Assembly: GCA_964036315.1 (NCBI GenBank)
Contig: OZ038478.1
Coordinates: 143,014,057-143,078,056, forward strand
Origin: Acanthosepion esculentum
Taxonomy: Eukaryota; Mollusca; Cephalopoda; Sepiida; Sepiidae
Direction: 5' to 3'
DNA: 64,000 nt
Shown piece after piece: positions 43,575 to 56,500 of this stretch (its first letter is position 1; the number at the start of each line of letters is the position of its first letter). The notes beneath the pieces are model-generated. The model was given only the letters and a program-made list of their open reading frames with translations, ran no database searches and was not told the DNA's origin. Position numbers and translations under genes: made by a program.

Positions 43575-44425
43575 TACTTGTGTGTGTGTATGCGTGTGTG
43601 TATACGAGCATGGGTAATGATCGTATTGGCTGAGTTTCCTCTTTTTTTCTCTCTTTCCTTCGTTTGCGTATGGTTACAGGTGGACTAACCCGATACTGTT
43701 ATGCTTTTTAAATGACCTTATTTTGAGTGTGAATTTTAATTTTGGGGGCTACGAGAAATTACCCCAAATGTAAAATCTGTTTTGTTTTTTTTCTTAGTAT
43801 TTTTTTTCATTTTTTTAAGTGAAATACTTGATGATCCTTCCGTTAATTTTTGTAGGTGGGGGTGGTGTATCCTATAAAACTTGATAACTATTTCATTGGC
43901 TTGAGAATTTTTCTGATGGCATTCTGTGCCTGCCTTTCCACATTTAAGTCTCATTGATTTCATTTAACTTTAGTTCTTTAATTTAATTTTTTTGTGATAA
44001 CCCTCAATGTAAATGTATGTTCACCTCTGAAATTTTATCTGGTTTTCGTCACAACGACTTATACTAAGTTAAAACATATTATAGCCAATACTCTTTCCAT
44101 ACCCCAATTCTACCCACCAATTGCAGTACGTAATAATGAAATATTGAACATGGACATCTGAATATAATGCCCGTCTAACTCATGAGCTCTTTTGCCTTGG
44201 TCGACAATCGTCCTAGAGCTTGTAACTTGAACAAAATTACGTCTAAACTAAAACTCCAAAATTACAATAATGGTTGAGTACTTCAGAGAGGAACCAGTCT
44301 GGGCCTAAAACATCTGTCACTGGAACAAACACTTCCGACAACGAAGATATACTTGGTTACCGAACCCGGACTATTTCTAACTTTGGTCCAAGTGACTAAA
44401 TGCCAAATCAAATAATAAAGAGAAA
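43575..44425. other. intergenic, nothing recognised
   Basis: T-rich sequence with a short GT repeat near 43579. The 75-codon minus frame at 43736-43963 has a Lys-rich end and no known motif. Confidence 0.35.
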
Positions 44426-44429
44426 AGGA

Positions 44430-46000
44430 AAGAAATGGTTTCGCGAAGAGTATCAACAAGTCCTACTTTTTCACCGCACTCAAAAATCTACAAAAGAACA
44501 CCATCAATAAATCGGATACAAAATAATATTCTTTTAGGACATAAAACCGAAGAATCTACCTGTGACATAACCAGCAGTTATCCAGTCGATGTCACTGAAG
44601 ATAAGTCTAACTACATTCGAATTCCTTGAAAACCACAGAGATGAAATCACCGAAGCGAAAAACCATATCATCCATGTACTCAGCATGGTAACTCTCACAC
44701 AAAAGTCAGAGACCAGCTTCCCAAAATTCATAAGACGAAGTCCAATAAGCACATTGTGCAAATATACAATGCTGCACTGGGACAAGATTTAACGGACAAA
44801 CCACTGGGAAACATCACAGAAGTTAATAATGTCATATATGCAACAGCTTTAGCAGCTACTGATAATCTTGGGATCAAGACAATGAAAAGAGCAAACAACA
44901 GATAAATGCAGGAAGATCAAGCGGTGATATAAATTAAATCACTAAATGAAATTCCATCAATCAAATAAATACTAAAAATGAAACTACAGTTAAAGACACA
45001 GAGAACAAGACGATACGAAAAACGTTATAGTTTAGAAACTAAAACGTTTTTTCCAAAATAAAATATTCCAAACAGACCTTTAATTTTTACAGGGAATTTG
45101 GAAAAGCAGGTATACATGTCAAAAAGCCACCATCAATTGAAAAAGTGCAGAAATATTGGGACAATATTTGGAAAAGTCCAAAAGAATATAACCCCAGGAC
45201 AGAATGGATCAAACGTGAAGAAGTACGAATACTGGATAAACATCTACAAGAATGGGAAAATATAATTACGAATAATGTTTGGCAAGCTCTAACAAAATCC
45301 CAGAAATAGAAATCTCCGGGAAATGACAAGGTGACCAATTTCTGGTTCTATCACCTTTTCATCAATCCATACCACCTTTGCACTCTATCAATTTTTATTA
45401 ATAATTCCAATGAAGTCCCAGAATAGATCACTGAAGGTATTACATATGCCAAAAACGAGTGAAGCAGATAATCCGAAAAATTATAGGCCAATGACTTGCA
45501 AAGATCAACTACTGATAGACAAAATACTACTGGAAAATTGCGGGAAAAGATGTAGAAATTTTAGCAGAGCATAGATTACCGTAAAAACTTTGATAGTGTG
45601 CCATATTCTTGGATACTTAAGAATTTGGAAATGTACAAAGTCTTTCCCGTGATAGTAAATTTCTTTAGACACATCATGGGAATATGGAAAATCACATTAT
45701 TCCTAAATCACATCAGAAGCACTGTCACCTCCAAACGCCTGAATATCCGACGAGATATATTTCAATGAGACTCCCTATAGCCCCTGTTGTTTTGCTTAAC
45801 TCCTCTTAAACATGAACTAACCAATAATAGCTATTGATACAAATTAAACAAGAAATTATTCAATCATCTACAAAACATGGATGATATGGAAGACTTTGCG
45901 AAAGACGGAAAGGAGTTGAAGAGTCTCTTCAATACTGTAATATTTAGATTTTGTTACAAAGTTTACGGAAATGGAAGAAGAAGAAGAAGCAAATAGTAAT
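44430..46000 (+). pseudogene. R4/Dong-like LINE reverse transcriptase ORF, heavily mutated
   Basis: Over 1.5 kb the plus strand shows, in order: VNNVIYATALAATDNLGIK (44822-44880); KVQKYWDNIWKSPKEYN (45150-45200); KSPGNDKVTNFWFYHL (45308-45360, RT entry); NYRPMTC (45480); DQLLIDKILLENCGKR (45505-45545); a motif A region YRKNFDSVPYSWILKNLEMY, where the catalytic Asp is Asn or shifted (45578-45640); motif B as DIFQ-stop-DSL-stop-PLLFCL (45750-45800); and motif C as NMDD in place of YMDD (45878-45890). The order is that of LINEs in which LENCKKR and DSVPHSWI occur, which I place near R4/Dong. The clade is tentative. No endonuclease part is recognised. Confidence 0.75.
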
Positions 46001-46004
46001 AGTA

Positions 46005-47100
46005 ATTAGTGAAGGAGACGGAATGCAGCATACCCAAATGAAATTCTTGATAATGTCTGACAGAGCAAAATGTGAACTTTGGACTGCTTATCCACAATTT
46101 TGATCAATATGTATAACAACTTTGAAAAATAGGAAATTCAACATACAGAACTTTTCGGTTAAATTTAACATAAATTATCCCAATATATGTAGAAAATGAG
46201 AGAAAAATAGAAAGAGAGATAGTTGTGTCAGACAAACAGACAGACAAAGATGATATATCGTGATTGGTTATTGTTAGCTTCACTCTTCATCTTGAATTTG
46301 CGACCAATTGCCACTAATCATTTAGCGGTTTGTCATGAGAACGGACAGTGTATTAATCCTAAAAGAAAGTGCAAATGACTCTCGTTCATCCTTCCGTGAC
46401 GCACATACAGATTACGTTATATATACAGCCTCCAAACCCTTGTAAAAAATGGCAACAATGGCAAACAAAATAGCTTGCTTCCACTCACATAAACTGCAAA
46501 AGAATTTGGGTATAACTCCCAAGCCACTAAAAATCAAAATGTGAGAGGCTAGAGTCAAAACTGATACTCCTAAATAATAATAAAAACAATAGAAAAGAAT
46601 CAAATGACTGAATCTTTTGTTCTTTAGCCGAAGCAGGGGAGACAATGCCAAAGTTCTATACAGAAAAAGCATCATCCCTTTGAATAACCTGAATTTATTA
46701 AGATTAGATGAAAGATAAGATGTGATCCGAAATATATTTTTTAAAAATGTGTTATTGTTAACAGTAAGAAATTTAGGAGCGTGCGGTCGCAACGCTGAGG
46801 TTGAATTTTTTTTTTGCGGGGGGATTTAATTTTAATCTTTCGTTGTCCCGTTATTACCTGGATGTAAAAAAAAATCTATTTGCATACCTGTATGAACAGA
46901 CGAAAGTACTTGTATAAAACTACCTTATGCAACTGGAATTTATTAAAAACAGGGATCATAACATTCATCCAGATGTTTGTGGGTTAATGAATCTTAATAA
47001 ATTTATTTGCGAAGATGTATTCTCGCCATTTATATCATTAACTTCACTATCTGCTTTTTGTATGAATGATTCATGTAATATAAATTGAACTGCATCACAT
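46005..47100. other. intergenic, nothing recognised
   Basis: AT-rich. A 126-codon minus frame (46412-46792) is hydrophobic with possible membrane helices, but there is no sign of a gene around it and no homology I recognise. Confidence 0.35.
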
Positions 47101-47102
47101 AC

Positions 47103-47106
<4 letters not shown>

Positions 47107-47177
<71 letters not shown>
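47107..47177. repeat. (AT)n microsatellite
   Basis: About 35 AT units. Confidence 0.98.
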
Positions 47178-47179
<2 letters not shown>

Positions 47180-47180
<1 letters not shown>

Positions 47181-47504
47181 GGTCCAGGTCTTTGTACCAC
47201 GGTGATGGTCCATGGTAGAACCAATGAAGAATACTCGAACGCAGGTATGGAATAACACAGATATATATTACAAATAGAATATATGTACAAAAGAGTAGAA
47301 GTGTTAGTAATAATAATCAGGTTAGGTTAGAGAGAACTATGTTGTCTTGAAGTATCATTATTCCAATGTCTTACTGTAATCGTCGAGCCGACTGCCCGAC
47401 TCACTCTCTCTCTTTCTGACTCATTGTCACCGCTGCTTCCTCTTGAGGCGCAGTATTTATGGGATACGGATGAGTCCATTACTATTATGGGTAGGTTGCC
47501 ATAA

Positions 47505-47505
<1 letters not shown>
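47180..47505. other. 326-bp block between two (AT)n tracts, unassigned
   Basis: More mixed composition than its flanks, with ggtccaggtctttgtaccac at the left, a CT-rich stretch (47399-47415) and an end gggtaggttgccataacg. It lies exactly between two long AT tracts. It could be a solo LTR or SINE inserted into a microsatellite, but I find no matching terminal repeat. Confidence 0.3.

Positions 47506-47563
<58 letters not shown>
47506..47563. repeat. (AT)n microsatellite
   Basis: Pure AT dinucleotide tract of about 58 bp. Confidence 0.98.
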
Positions 47564-47567
<4 letters not shown>

Positions 47568-49429
47568 TGTGGTGCTAAATTATTTTCAGATAGATTGGAT
47601 CCGTAAAGGACCAAACGCCTCGGCTTCTTTCAATTTTTACCTTTTCTAAGAGAATTACTATTTTTCCAAGCAAACATACACGACCAAAAAATGTTAAAAA
47701 GCAAAAGAAAATGGCTAAATTCATTACCTCATATTTTTGAAGATGTGTGGCACATACGTCCATCCCAAACCATAAATAAAGAAAAAAGTATGAAATAAAG
47801 CCAAAAGACAGAAAGAATGAAATAAAGACAAAAGAAAGAAAGAATGAAATAAAGACAAGACAAAACAAAACAAAGAATGAAATAAAGACAAAAAAAAAGA
47901 AAGAATGAAATAAAAACAAAAGAAAAAATGAATGAAATAAAGACAAAAGAAAGAATGAAGACAAACGAGAGATTGAATGAAATAAAGACAGAAGAAAGAA
48001 AGAAGGAAATAAAGACAATGAAAGAAAGAATGAAATAAAGACAGAAGAAAGAAAGAATGAAATAAAGAAAGAAGAAAGATAGAATAAAATAAAGACAAAA
48101 GAAAGAATGAATGAAATAAAGACAACAGAATGAAATAAAGACAAAAGAAAGAAATAATGAAATAATGACAAAAGAAAGAATGAATGAAATAAAGACAAAA
48201 GAAAGAAAAAATAAAATAAAGACAAAAGAAAGAAAAATGAAATAAAGACGAAAGAAGGAAAGAATGAAATACAGACAAAAGAAAGAAAGAATGAAATAAA
48301 GACAAAAGGAAGAATGAATGAAATTAAGACAGAAGAAAGAAATAATGAAATAATGACAAAAGGGAGAATGAAAGAAATAAAGATAAATGAAAGAAAGAAT
48401 GAGATAAAGAGAGAAGAAAGAAAGAATGAAATAAAGACAAAAGAATGAAACAAAGACAAAAGAAAGAATGAATGAAATACAGACAAAAGAAAGAAAGAAT
48501 GAATTAAAGACAAAAGACAGAAAGAATGAATTAAAGACAAAAGAAAGAAAGAATGAATTAAAGACAAAAGAAAGAAAGAATGAAATAAAGACATAAGAAA
48601 AATGAATGAAATAAAGACAAAAGAAAGAATGAAGACAAAGGAGAGATTGAATGAAATAAAGACAAAAGAAAGAAAGTATGAAATAAAGACAAAAGAAAGA
48701 ATGAATGAAATAAAGACAACAGAAAGAAATAAAGACAAAAGGAAGAATGAATGAAGTAAAGACAAAATAAAAAAAGAATGAAATAAAGACAAAATAAAGA
48801 AAGAATGAAATAAAGACAAAAGAAAGAAAGAATAAATTAAAGACAAAAGAAAGAATGAAGACAAAATGAAGAATGAATGAAAAAAAGACAGAAGAATGAA
48901 AGAATGAAATAAAGACAGAAGAAAGAAAGAAGGAAATAAAGACAGAAGAAAGAAAGAAAGAAAGAATGAAATAAAGACAGAAGAAAGAAAGGAGGAAATG
49001 AAGAGAAAAGAAACAATGAAATAAAGACTGAAGAAAGAAAGAATAAAAGAAAGACAGAAAAATGAAATAAAGACAGAAGAAAGAAAGAATAAAATAAAGA
49101 CAGAAGGAAGAAAGAATGAAATAAAGACAAAAGAAAGAAAGAATTAAATAAAAACTAAAGAAAGAAAGAATTAAATAAAGACAGAAGAAAGAAAAATTGA
49201 AATAAAGACAAAAGAAATAAAGAATGAAATAAAGACAAAAGAATGAAATAAAGACAAAAGAACGAAAGAATGAAATAAAGACAGAAGTAAGAAAGAATGA
49301 AATAAAGACAGAAGAAAGAAAGAAGGAAATAAAGACAGAAGAAAGAAAGAAGGAAATAAAGACAGAAGAAAGAAACAATGAAATAAAGACAGAAAAAAGA
49401 AACAATGAAATAAATAAAGACAGAAGATA

Positions 49430-51880
49430 GAAAGAATTAAAAAAAGACAAAAGAAAAAAAGAATGAAATAAAAACAGGAGAAAGAATGAATGAAATAAAG
49501 TCAAAAGAAAGACTGAATGAAATAAAGACAAAAGAAAGAATGAATGAAATAAAAACAAAAGAAAGAATGAATGAAATAAAGACAAAAGAAAGAAAAAATG
49601 AAATAAAGACAAAAGAAGGAAAGAATGAAATAAAGAAAAAACAATGAAATTAAGACAATAGAAAGAATGAATGAAATAAAAACAAAAGAATGAAATAAAG
49701 ACAAACGTCAGAAAGAATGAAATAAAGACAAAAGAAAGGAAGAATGAAATAAAAACACAAGAAAGAAAGAATGAAATAAAGACAAAAGAATGAAAAAAGA
49801 TCAAAGAATGAAATAAAGTCAAAAGGAAGAATTAATGAAATAAAGACAGAAGAAAGAAAGCATGAAATAAAGACAAAAGGAAAAATGAAAGAAATAAAGA
49901 CAAAAGGAAGAATGAAAGGAATACAGACAGAAGAAAGAAAGAATGAAATAAAGACAGAAGAAATAAAGAATGAAATAAAGACAAAAGTAAGAATGTATGA
50001 AGTAAAGACAAAAGAAAGAATGAATGAAATAAAGACAAAAGAAGGAAAGAATGAAATACAGACAAAAGAAATAAAGAATGAAATACAGACAAAAAAGAAA
50101 GTATGAAATAGAGACAAAAGTAAGTAAGAATGAAATAAAGACAAAAGAAAGAATGAATGAAATAAAAACTAAACAAAGAAAGAATGAAATAAAAACATAA
50201 AGAAAAAAGAATGAAATAAAAACAAAACAAAAAATGAATGAAATAAAGAAAAAAGAATGATATAAAGACAAAAGAAAGAATGAATGAAATAAAGACAGAA
50301 GAAAGAAATAATGAAATAAAGGCAAAAGGAAGAATGAAAGAAATGAAGACAAACGAAAGAAAGAATGAAATAAAGTCAAAGAATGACATAAAGACAAAAG
50401 AATGAAATAAAGACAAAAGAACGAAAGAATGAAATAAAGACAGAAGTAAGAAAGAAAGAAAGAAAGAATGAAATAAAGACAGAAGAAAAAAAGAATGAAA
50501 TAAAGAGAGAAGAAAGAAAGAATGAAATAAAGACAGAAAAAAGAAAGAAGGAAATAAAGACAGAAGAAAGAAACAATGAAATAAAGACAGAAAAAAGAAA
50601 CAATGAAATAAATAAAGACAGAAGATAGAAAGAATTAAAAAAAGACAAAAGAAAAAAAGAATGAAATAAAAATTAAAGAAAGAAAGAATGAAATAAAAAC
50701 AGGAGAAAGAATGAATGAAATAAAGTCAGAAGAAAGACTGAATGAAATAAAGACAAAAGAAAGAATGAATGAAATAAAAACAAAAGAAAGAATGAATGAA
50801 ATATAGACAAAAGAAAGAAAAAATGAAATAAAGACAAAAGAAGGAAAGAATGAAATAAAGAAAAAACAATGAAATTAAGACAATAGAAAGAATGAATGAA
50901 ATAAAAACAAAAGAATGAAATAAAGACAAACGTCAGAAAGAATGAAATAAAGACAAATGAAAGGAAGAATGAAATAAAAACACAAGAAAGAAAGAATGAA
51001 ATAAAGACAAAAGAATGAAAAAAGATCAATGAATGAAATAAAGTCAAAAGGAAGAATTAATGAAATAAAGACAGAAGAAAGAAAGCATGAAATAAAGACA
51101 AAAGGAAAAATGAAAGAAATAAAGACAAAAGGAAGAACGAAAGGAATACAGACAGAAGAAAGAAAGAATGAAATAAAGACAGAAGAAAGAAAGAATGAAA
51201 TAAAGACAAAAGTAAGAATGTATGAAGTAAAGACAAAAGAAAGAATGAATGAAATAAAGACAAAAGAAGGAAAGAATGAAATACAGACAAAAGAAATAAA
51301 GAATGAAATACAGACAAAAAAAGAAAGTATGAAATAGAGACAAAAGTAAGTAAGAATGAAATAAAGACAAAAGAAAGAATGAATGAAATAAAAACTAAAC
51401 AAAGAAAGAATGAAATAAAAACTTAAAGAAAAAAGAATGAAATAAAAACAAAACAAAGAATGAATGAAATAAAGAAAAAAGGATGATATAAAGACAAAAG
51501 AAAGAATGAATGAAATAAAGACAGAAGAAAGAAATAATGAAATAAAGGCAAAAGGAAGAATGAAAGAAATGAAGACAAACGAAAGAAAGAATGAAATAAA
51601 GTCAAAGAATGACATAAAGACAAAAGAATGAAATAAAGACAAAAGAACGAAAGAATGAAATAAAGACAGAAGTAAGAAAGAAAGAAAGAAAGAATGAAAT
51701 AAAGACAGAAGAAAAAAAGAATGAAATAAAGAGAGAAGAAAGAAAGAATGAAATAAAGACAGAAAAAAGAAAGAAGGAAATAAAGACAGAAGAAAGAAAG
51801 AAGGAAATAAAGACAGAAGAAAGAAAGAAGGAAATAAAGACAGACGAAAGAAACAATGAAATAAACACAGACGAAAGAAA
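49430..51880. repeat. tandem higher-order duplication, offset 1225 bp
   Basis: Markers recur exactly 1225 bp apart: the gacaatagaaagaatgaatg block at 49654 and 50879, and the gtcaaaaggaagaattaatg block at 49818 and 51043. Flanking order is kept over more than 1 kb, with small indels (one 27-bp unit near 50665). Confidence 0.85.
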
Positions 51881-53519
51881 GAATGAAATAAATAAAGACA
51901 GAAGATAGAAAGAATTAAATAAAGACAAAAGAAAGAAAGAATGAAATAAAAATTAAAGAAAGAAAGAATGAAATAAAAACAGGAGAAAGAAAGAAATAAA
52001 AACAGAAGAAAGAATGAATGAAATAAAGACGAAAGAATGAAATAAAGACAAAAGAAATAAAGAATGAAAATAAGACAAAAGAAAGAAAGAATGAAAATAA
52101 AACAAAAGAAAGAATGGATGTAATAAAGAGAAAAGAATGAAATAAAGGAAAAAAGGAAGGAAGAATGAAATAATGACAAAAGAAATAAAGAATGAAAATA
52201 AGACAAAAGAACGAAAGAATGAAATAAAGACAAAAGAAAAAAAGAATGAAATAAAGACAAAAGGGAGAAAGAATGAAATAAAGACAAAAGAAAGAAAGGA
52301 TGAAATATAGACAAAAGAAAGAATGAATGAAATAAAGACAAAAGAAAGAAAGAATGAAATAAAGACAAACGAATGGAGTAAAAACAAAAGAAAGAAAGAA
52401 GACAAAAGAGAGATTGAATGAAATAAAGCCAAAAAGAAGAATGAATGAAAGAAAGACAAAAGAAAGAAAGAATGAAATAAAGACAAACGAAAGAAAGAAT
52501 GAAATAAATACAAAAGAAAGAAAGAATCAAATAATGACAGAGGAAAGAAATAATGAAATAAAGACAAACGAAAGAATGAAGACAAAACGAAGTATGAATG
52601 AAATAAAGAGAGAATAAACAAAGAATGAAATAAAGACAAAAGAATGAATTAAAGACAAAAGAAGGAAAGATGGAAATAAAGACAGAAGAAAGAAAGAAGG
52701 AAATAAAGAGAGAAGAAAGAAAGAAGGAAATAAAGACAGAAGAAAGAAAGAATAAAATAAATACAAAAGACAGAAAGAATCAAATAATGACAGAGGAAAG
52801 AAATAATGAAATAAAGACAAAGGAAAGAATGAAGACAAAAGGAAAAATGAATGAAATAAGGACAGAAGAAACAAAGAATGAAATAAAGACAAAAGAATGA
52901 AATAAAGACAAAAGAAAGAAAGAAGGAAAAATAGACGGAAGAAAGAAAGAAGGAAATAAAGAGAGAAGAAATAAAGAAGGAAATAAAGATAGAAGAAAGA
53001 AAGAATGAAATAAATACAAAAGAAAGAAAGAATCAAATAATGACAGAGGAAAGAAAGAATGAAATAAAGACAGAAGAAAGAAAGAAGGAAATAAAGACAG
53101 CAGAGAGAAAGAATGAAATAAAGACAAACGAAAGAAAGAATAAAAGAAAGAAACAATTAAATAACGACGAAAGGAAGAATGAATGAAATAAAGGCAAAAG
53201 AAAGAAAGAATGAATTAAAGACAAAAGAAAGAAAGAATGAATTAGAGAGAAAAGAGAGAAGAAAGAAAGAAGGAAATAAAGACAGAAGAAAGAAAGAAGA
53301 AATAAAGACAAGAAAAAGAATGAATGAATTAAAGACAAAAGAATGAAATAAAGACAAACGAACGAAAGAATGAAATAAAGACAAAATTAAGAATGCAATA
53401 AAGACTAAATAAAGAAACAATGAAATAAAAGAGAAGAAAGAACGAATGAAATAATGACAAAAGAAAGGAAGAATGAAATAAAAACACAAGAAAGAAAGAA
53501 TGAAATAAAGACAAAAGAA

Positions 53520-56500
53520 TGAAAAAAGATCAAAGAATGAAATAAAGTCAAAAGGAAGAATTAATGAAATAAAGACAGAAGAAAGAAAGCATGAAATAAA
53601 GACAAAAGGAAAAATGAAAGAAATAAAGACAAAAGGAAGAATGAAAGGAATACAGACAGAAGAAAGAAAGAATGAAATAAAGACAGAAGAAAGAAACAAT
53701 GAAATAAAGACAAAAGTAAGAATGTATGGAGTAAAGACAAAAGAAAGAATGAATGAAATAAAGACAAAAGAAGTAATGAATGAAATACAGACAAAAGAAA
53801 TAAAGAATGAAATACAGAAAAAAAAGAAAGTATGAAATACAGACAAAAGAAAGTAAGAATGGAATAAAGACAAAAGAAAGAATGAATGATATAAAGACAA
53901 AAGAATGATATAAAGACAAAAGAAAGAATGAATGAAATAAAGACAGAAGAAAGAAATAATGAAATAAAGACAAATGAAAGAAAGAGAGAATGAAATAAAG
54001 ACAGAAGAAAGCAAGAATGAAATAAAGACAAAAGAAAGAAAGAATGATATAAAGACAAAAGAAAGAAAGAATGAAAATATGAAAGAATAAAATAATGACA
54101 GAGGAACGAAAGAATGAAATAAAGACAAACGAAAGAATGAAGACAAAATTAAGAATGGATGAAATAAAGACAAAAGAATGAAATAAAGAAAAAAAGGAAG
54201 AATGAATGAAATAAATACAGAAGAAAGAAAGAATGAAATAAAGGCAAAAGGAAGAATGAAAGAAATGAAGACAAAAGAAAGAAAGAAGGAAATAAAGTCA
54301 AAAGAATGAAATAAGGACAAAAGAATGAAATAAAGACAAAGAACGAAAGAAATAAATAAAGACAGAAGTAAGAAAGAAAGAAAGAATGAAATAAAGACAG
54401 AAGAGAAAAGAATGAAATAAAGACAGAAGAAAGAAAGAATGAAATAAAGACAGAAGAAAGAAAGAAGGAAATAAAGACAGAAAAAGAAAGAAGGAAATAA
54501 AGACAGATGAAAGAAATAATGAAATAAAGACAGAAAAAAGAAAGAATGAAATAAAGACAGAAGAACGAAAGAATGAAATAAATAAAGACAGAAGATAGAA
54601 AGAATTAAATAAAGACAAAAGAAAGAAAGAATGAAATAAAAATTAAAGAAAGAAAGAATGAAATAAAAACAGGAGAAAGAAAGAAAGAAATAAAAACAAA
54701 AGAAAGAATGAATGAAATAAAGGCAAAAGAAAGAATGTATGAAAGAAAGACAAAAGAAATAAAGAATGAAAATAAGACAAAAGAAAGACAGAATGAAAAT
54801 AAGACAAAAGAAAGAATGGATGTAATAAAGACAAAAGAATGAAATAAAGAAAAAAAGGAAGAATGAATGAAATAAAGACAGAAGAAAGAAAGAGTAAAAT
54901 AAAGACAAAAGGAAGAATGAAAGAAATGAAGACAAAAGAAAGAAAGAATGAAATAAAGACAAAAGAATGAAAGAATGAAATAAAGACAAAAACATGAAGT
55001 AAAAACAAAAGAAAGAAAGAAGATAAACGGAAGATTGAATAAAATAAAGACAAAAGGAAGAATGAATGAAATAAAGACAAAAGAAAGAATGAAAAAAAAA
55101 CAAACGAAAGAAATAATGAATTAAATACAAAAGAAAGAATGTATCAAATAATGACAGAGGAAAGAAATAATGAAATAAAGACAAACGAAAGAATGAAGAC
55201 AAAAGGAAGAATGAATGAAATAAAGACAGAAGAAACAATGAATGAAATAAAGACAAAAGAATGAAATAAAGACAAAAGAAAGAAAGAAGGAAATAAAGAC
55301 AGAAGAAAGAAAGAAGGAAATAAAGAGAGAAGAACAAAAGAAGGAAATAAAAACAGAAGAAAGAAAGAAGGAAATAAAGACAGATGAAAGAAACAATGAA
55401 ATAAAGACAGAAGAAAGAAACAATGAAATAAATAAAGACAGAAGATAGAAAGAATGAAATAATGACAGAAGAGAGAAAGATGGAAATAAAGACGGAAGAA
55501 AGAAAGTAGGAAATAAAGACATAAGAAAGAAAGAAGGAAATAAAGACAGAAGAAAGAAACAATGAAATAAAACAGAAGAAAAAACAATGAAATAAATAAA
55601 GACAGAATATAGAAAGAATGAAATAAAGACTGAAGAAAGAAAGAAGGAAATAAAGACAGAAGAAAGAAAGAAGGAAATAAAGACAGAAGAAAGAAAGAAG
55701 GAAATAAAGACAGAAGAAAGAAACAATGAAATAAATAAAGACAGAAGATAGAAAGAATGAAATAAAGACAGAAGATAGAAAGAATGAAATAAAGACAGTA
55801 GAGAGAAAGAAGGAAACAAAGACAGAAGAAAGAAACAATGAAATAAAGACAGAAGAAATAAACAATGAAATAAATAAAGACAGAAGATAGAAAGAATGAA
55901 ATAAAGACAGAAGAGAGAAAGAAGGAAATAAAGACAAAAGAAAGAAAGAAGGAAATAAAGAGAAAAGAAATAAAGAAAGTAATACAGACAAAAGAAAGAA
56001 TGAATGAAATAAAGACAAAAGAATAATATAAAAACAAAAAGAAAGAAATAATGAAATAAAGAAAAAAGAAAGAAAGAAAGAATCAAATATAGACAGAAAA
56101 AACAATGAATGAAATAAAGACAAAAGAAAGAAACAAGGAAATAAAGAGAGAAGAACAAAAGAAGGAAATAAAACAGAAAAAGAAAGAAGGAAATAAAGAC
56201 AGAAGAAAGAAACAATGACATAAATACAGAAGAAAGAAACAATGAAATAAATAAAGACAGAAGATATAAAGAATGAAATAAAGACAGAAGAATGAAAGAT
56301 GGAAATAAAGACGGAAGAAAGAAAGTAGGAAATAAAGACAGAAGAAAGAAAGAAGGAAATAAAGACTGAAGAAAGAAAGAAGGAATTAAAGACAGAAGAA
56401 AGAAAAAAGGAAATAAAGACAGAAGAACAAAAGAAGGAAATAAAAAATGAAGAAAGAAAGAAGGAAATAAAGACAGATGAAAGAAACAATGAAATAAAGA

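Noticed and set aside
46412..46792. 126-codon hydrophobic minus frame, possibly a membrane protein
   Set aside because: No homology recognised, no splice or promoter signs, and T-rich composition alone favours hydrophobic codons.
47575..49822. Long minus-strand open frames of 429, 193 and 697 codons, and more to the window end
   Set aside because: They overlap in different phases of the same strand and repeat nine residues of Phe, Leu, Ser and Ile. A 27-bp unit with no stop in any minus phase explains them.
49885..50106. Plus-strand Lys/Glu-rich frames such as repeats of MNEIKTKERKN
   Set aside because: Read from the same satellite unit; open only where unit length stays a multiple of three. 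No start context or neighbouring gene signals.
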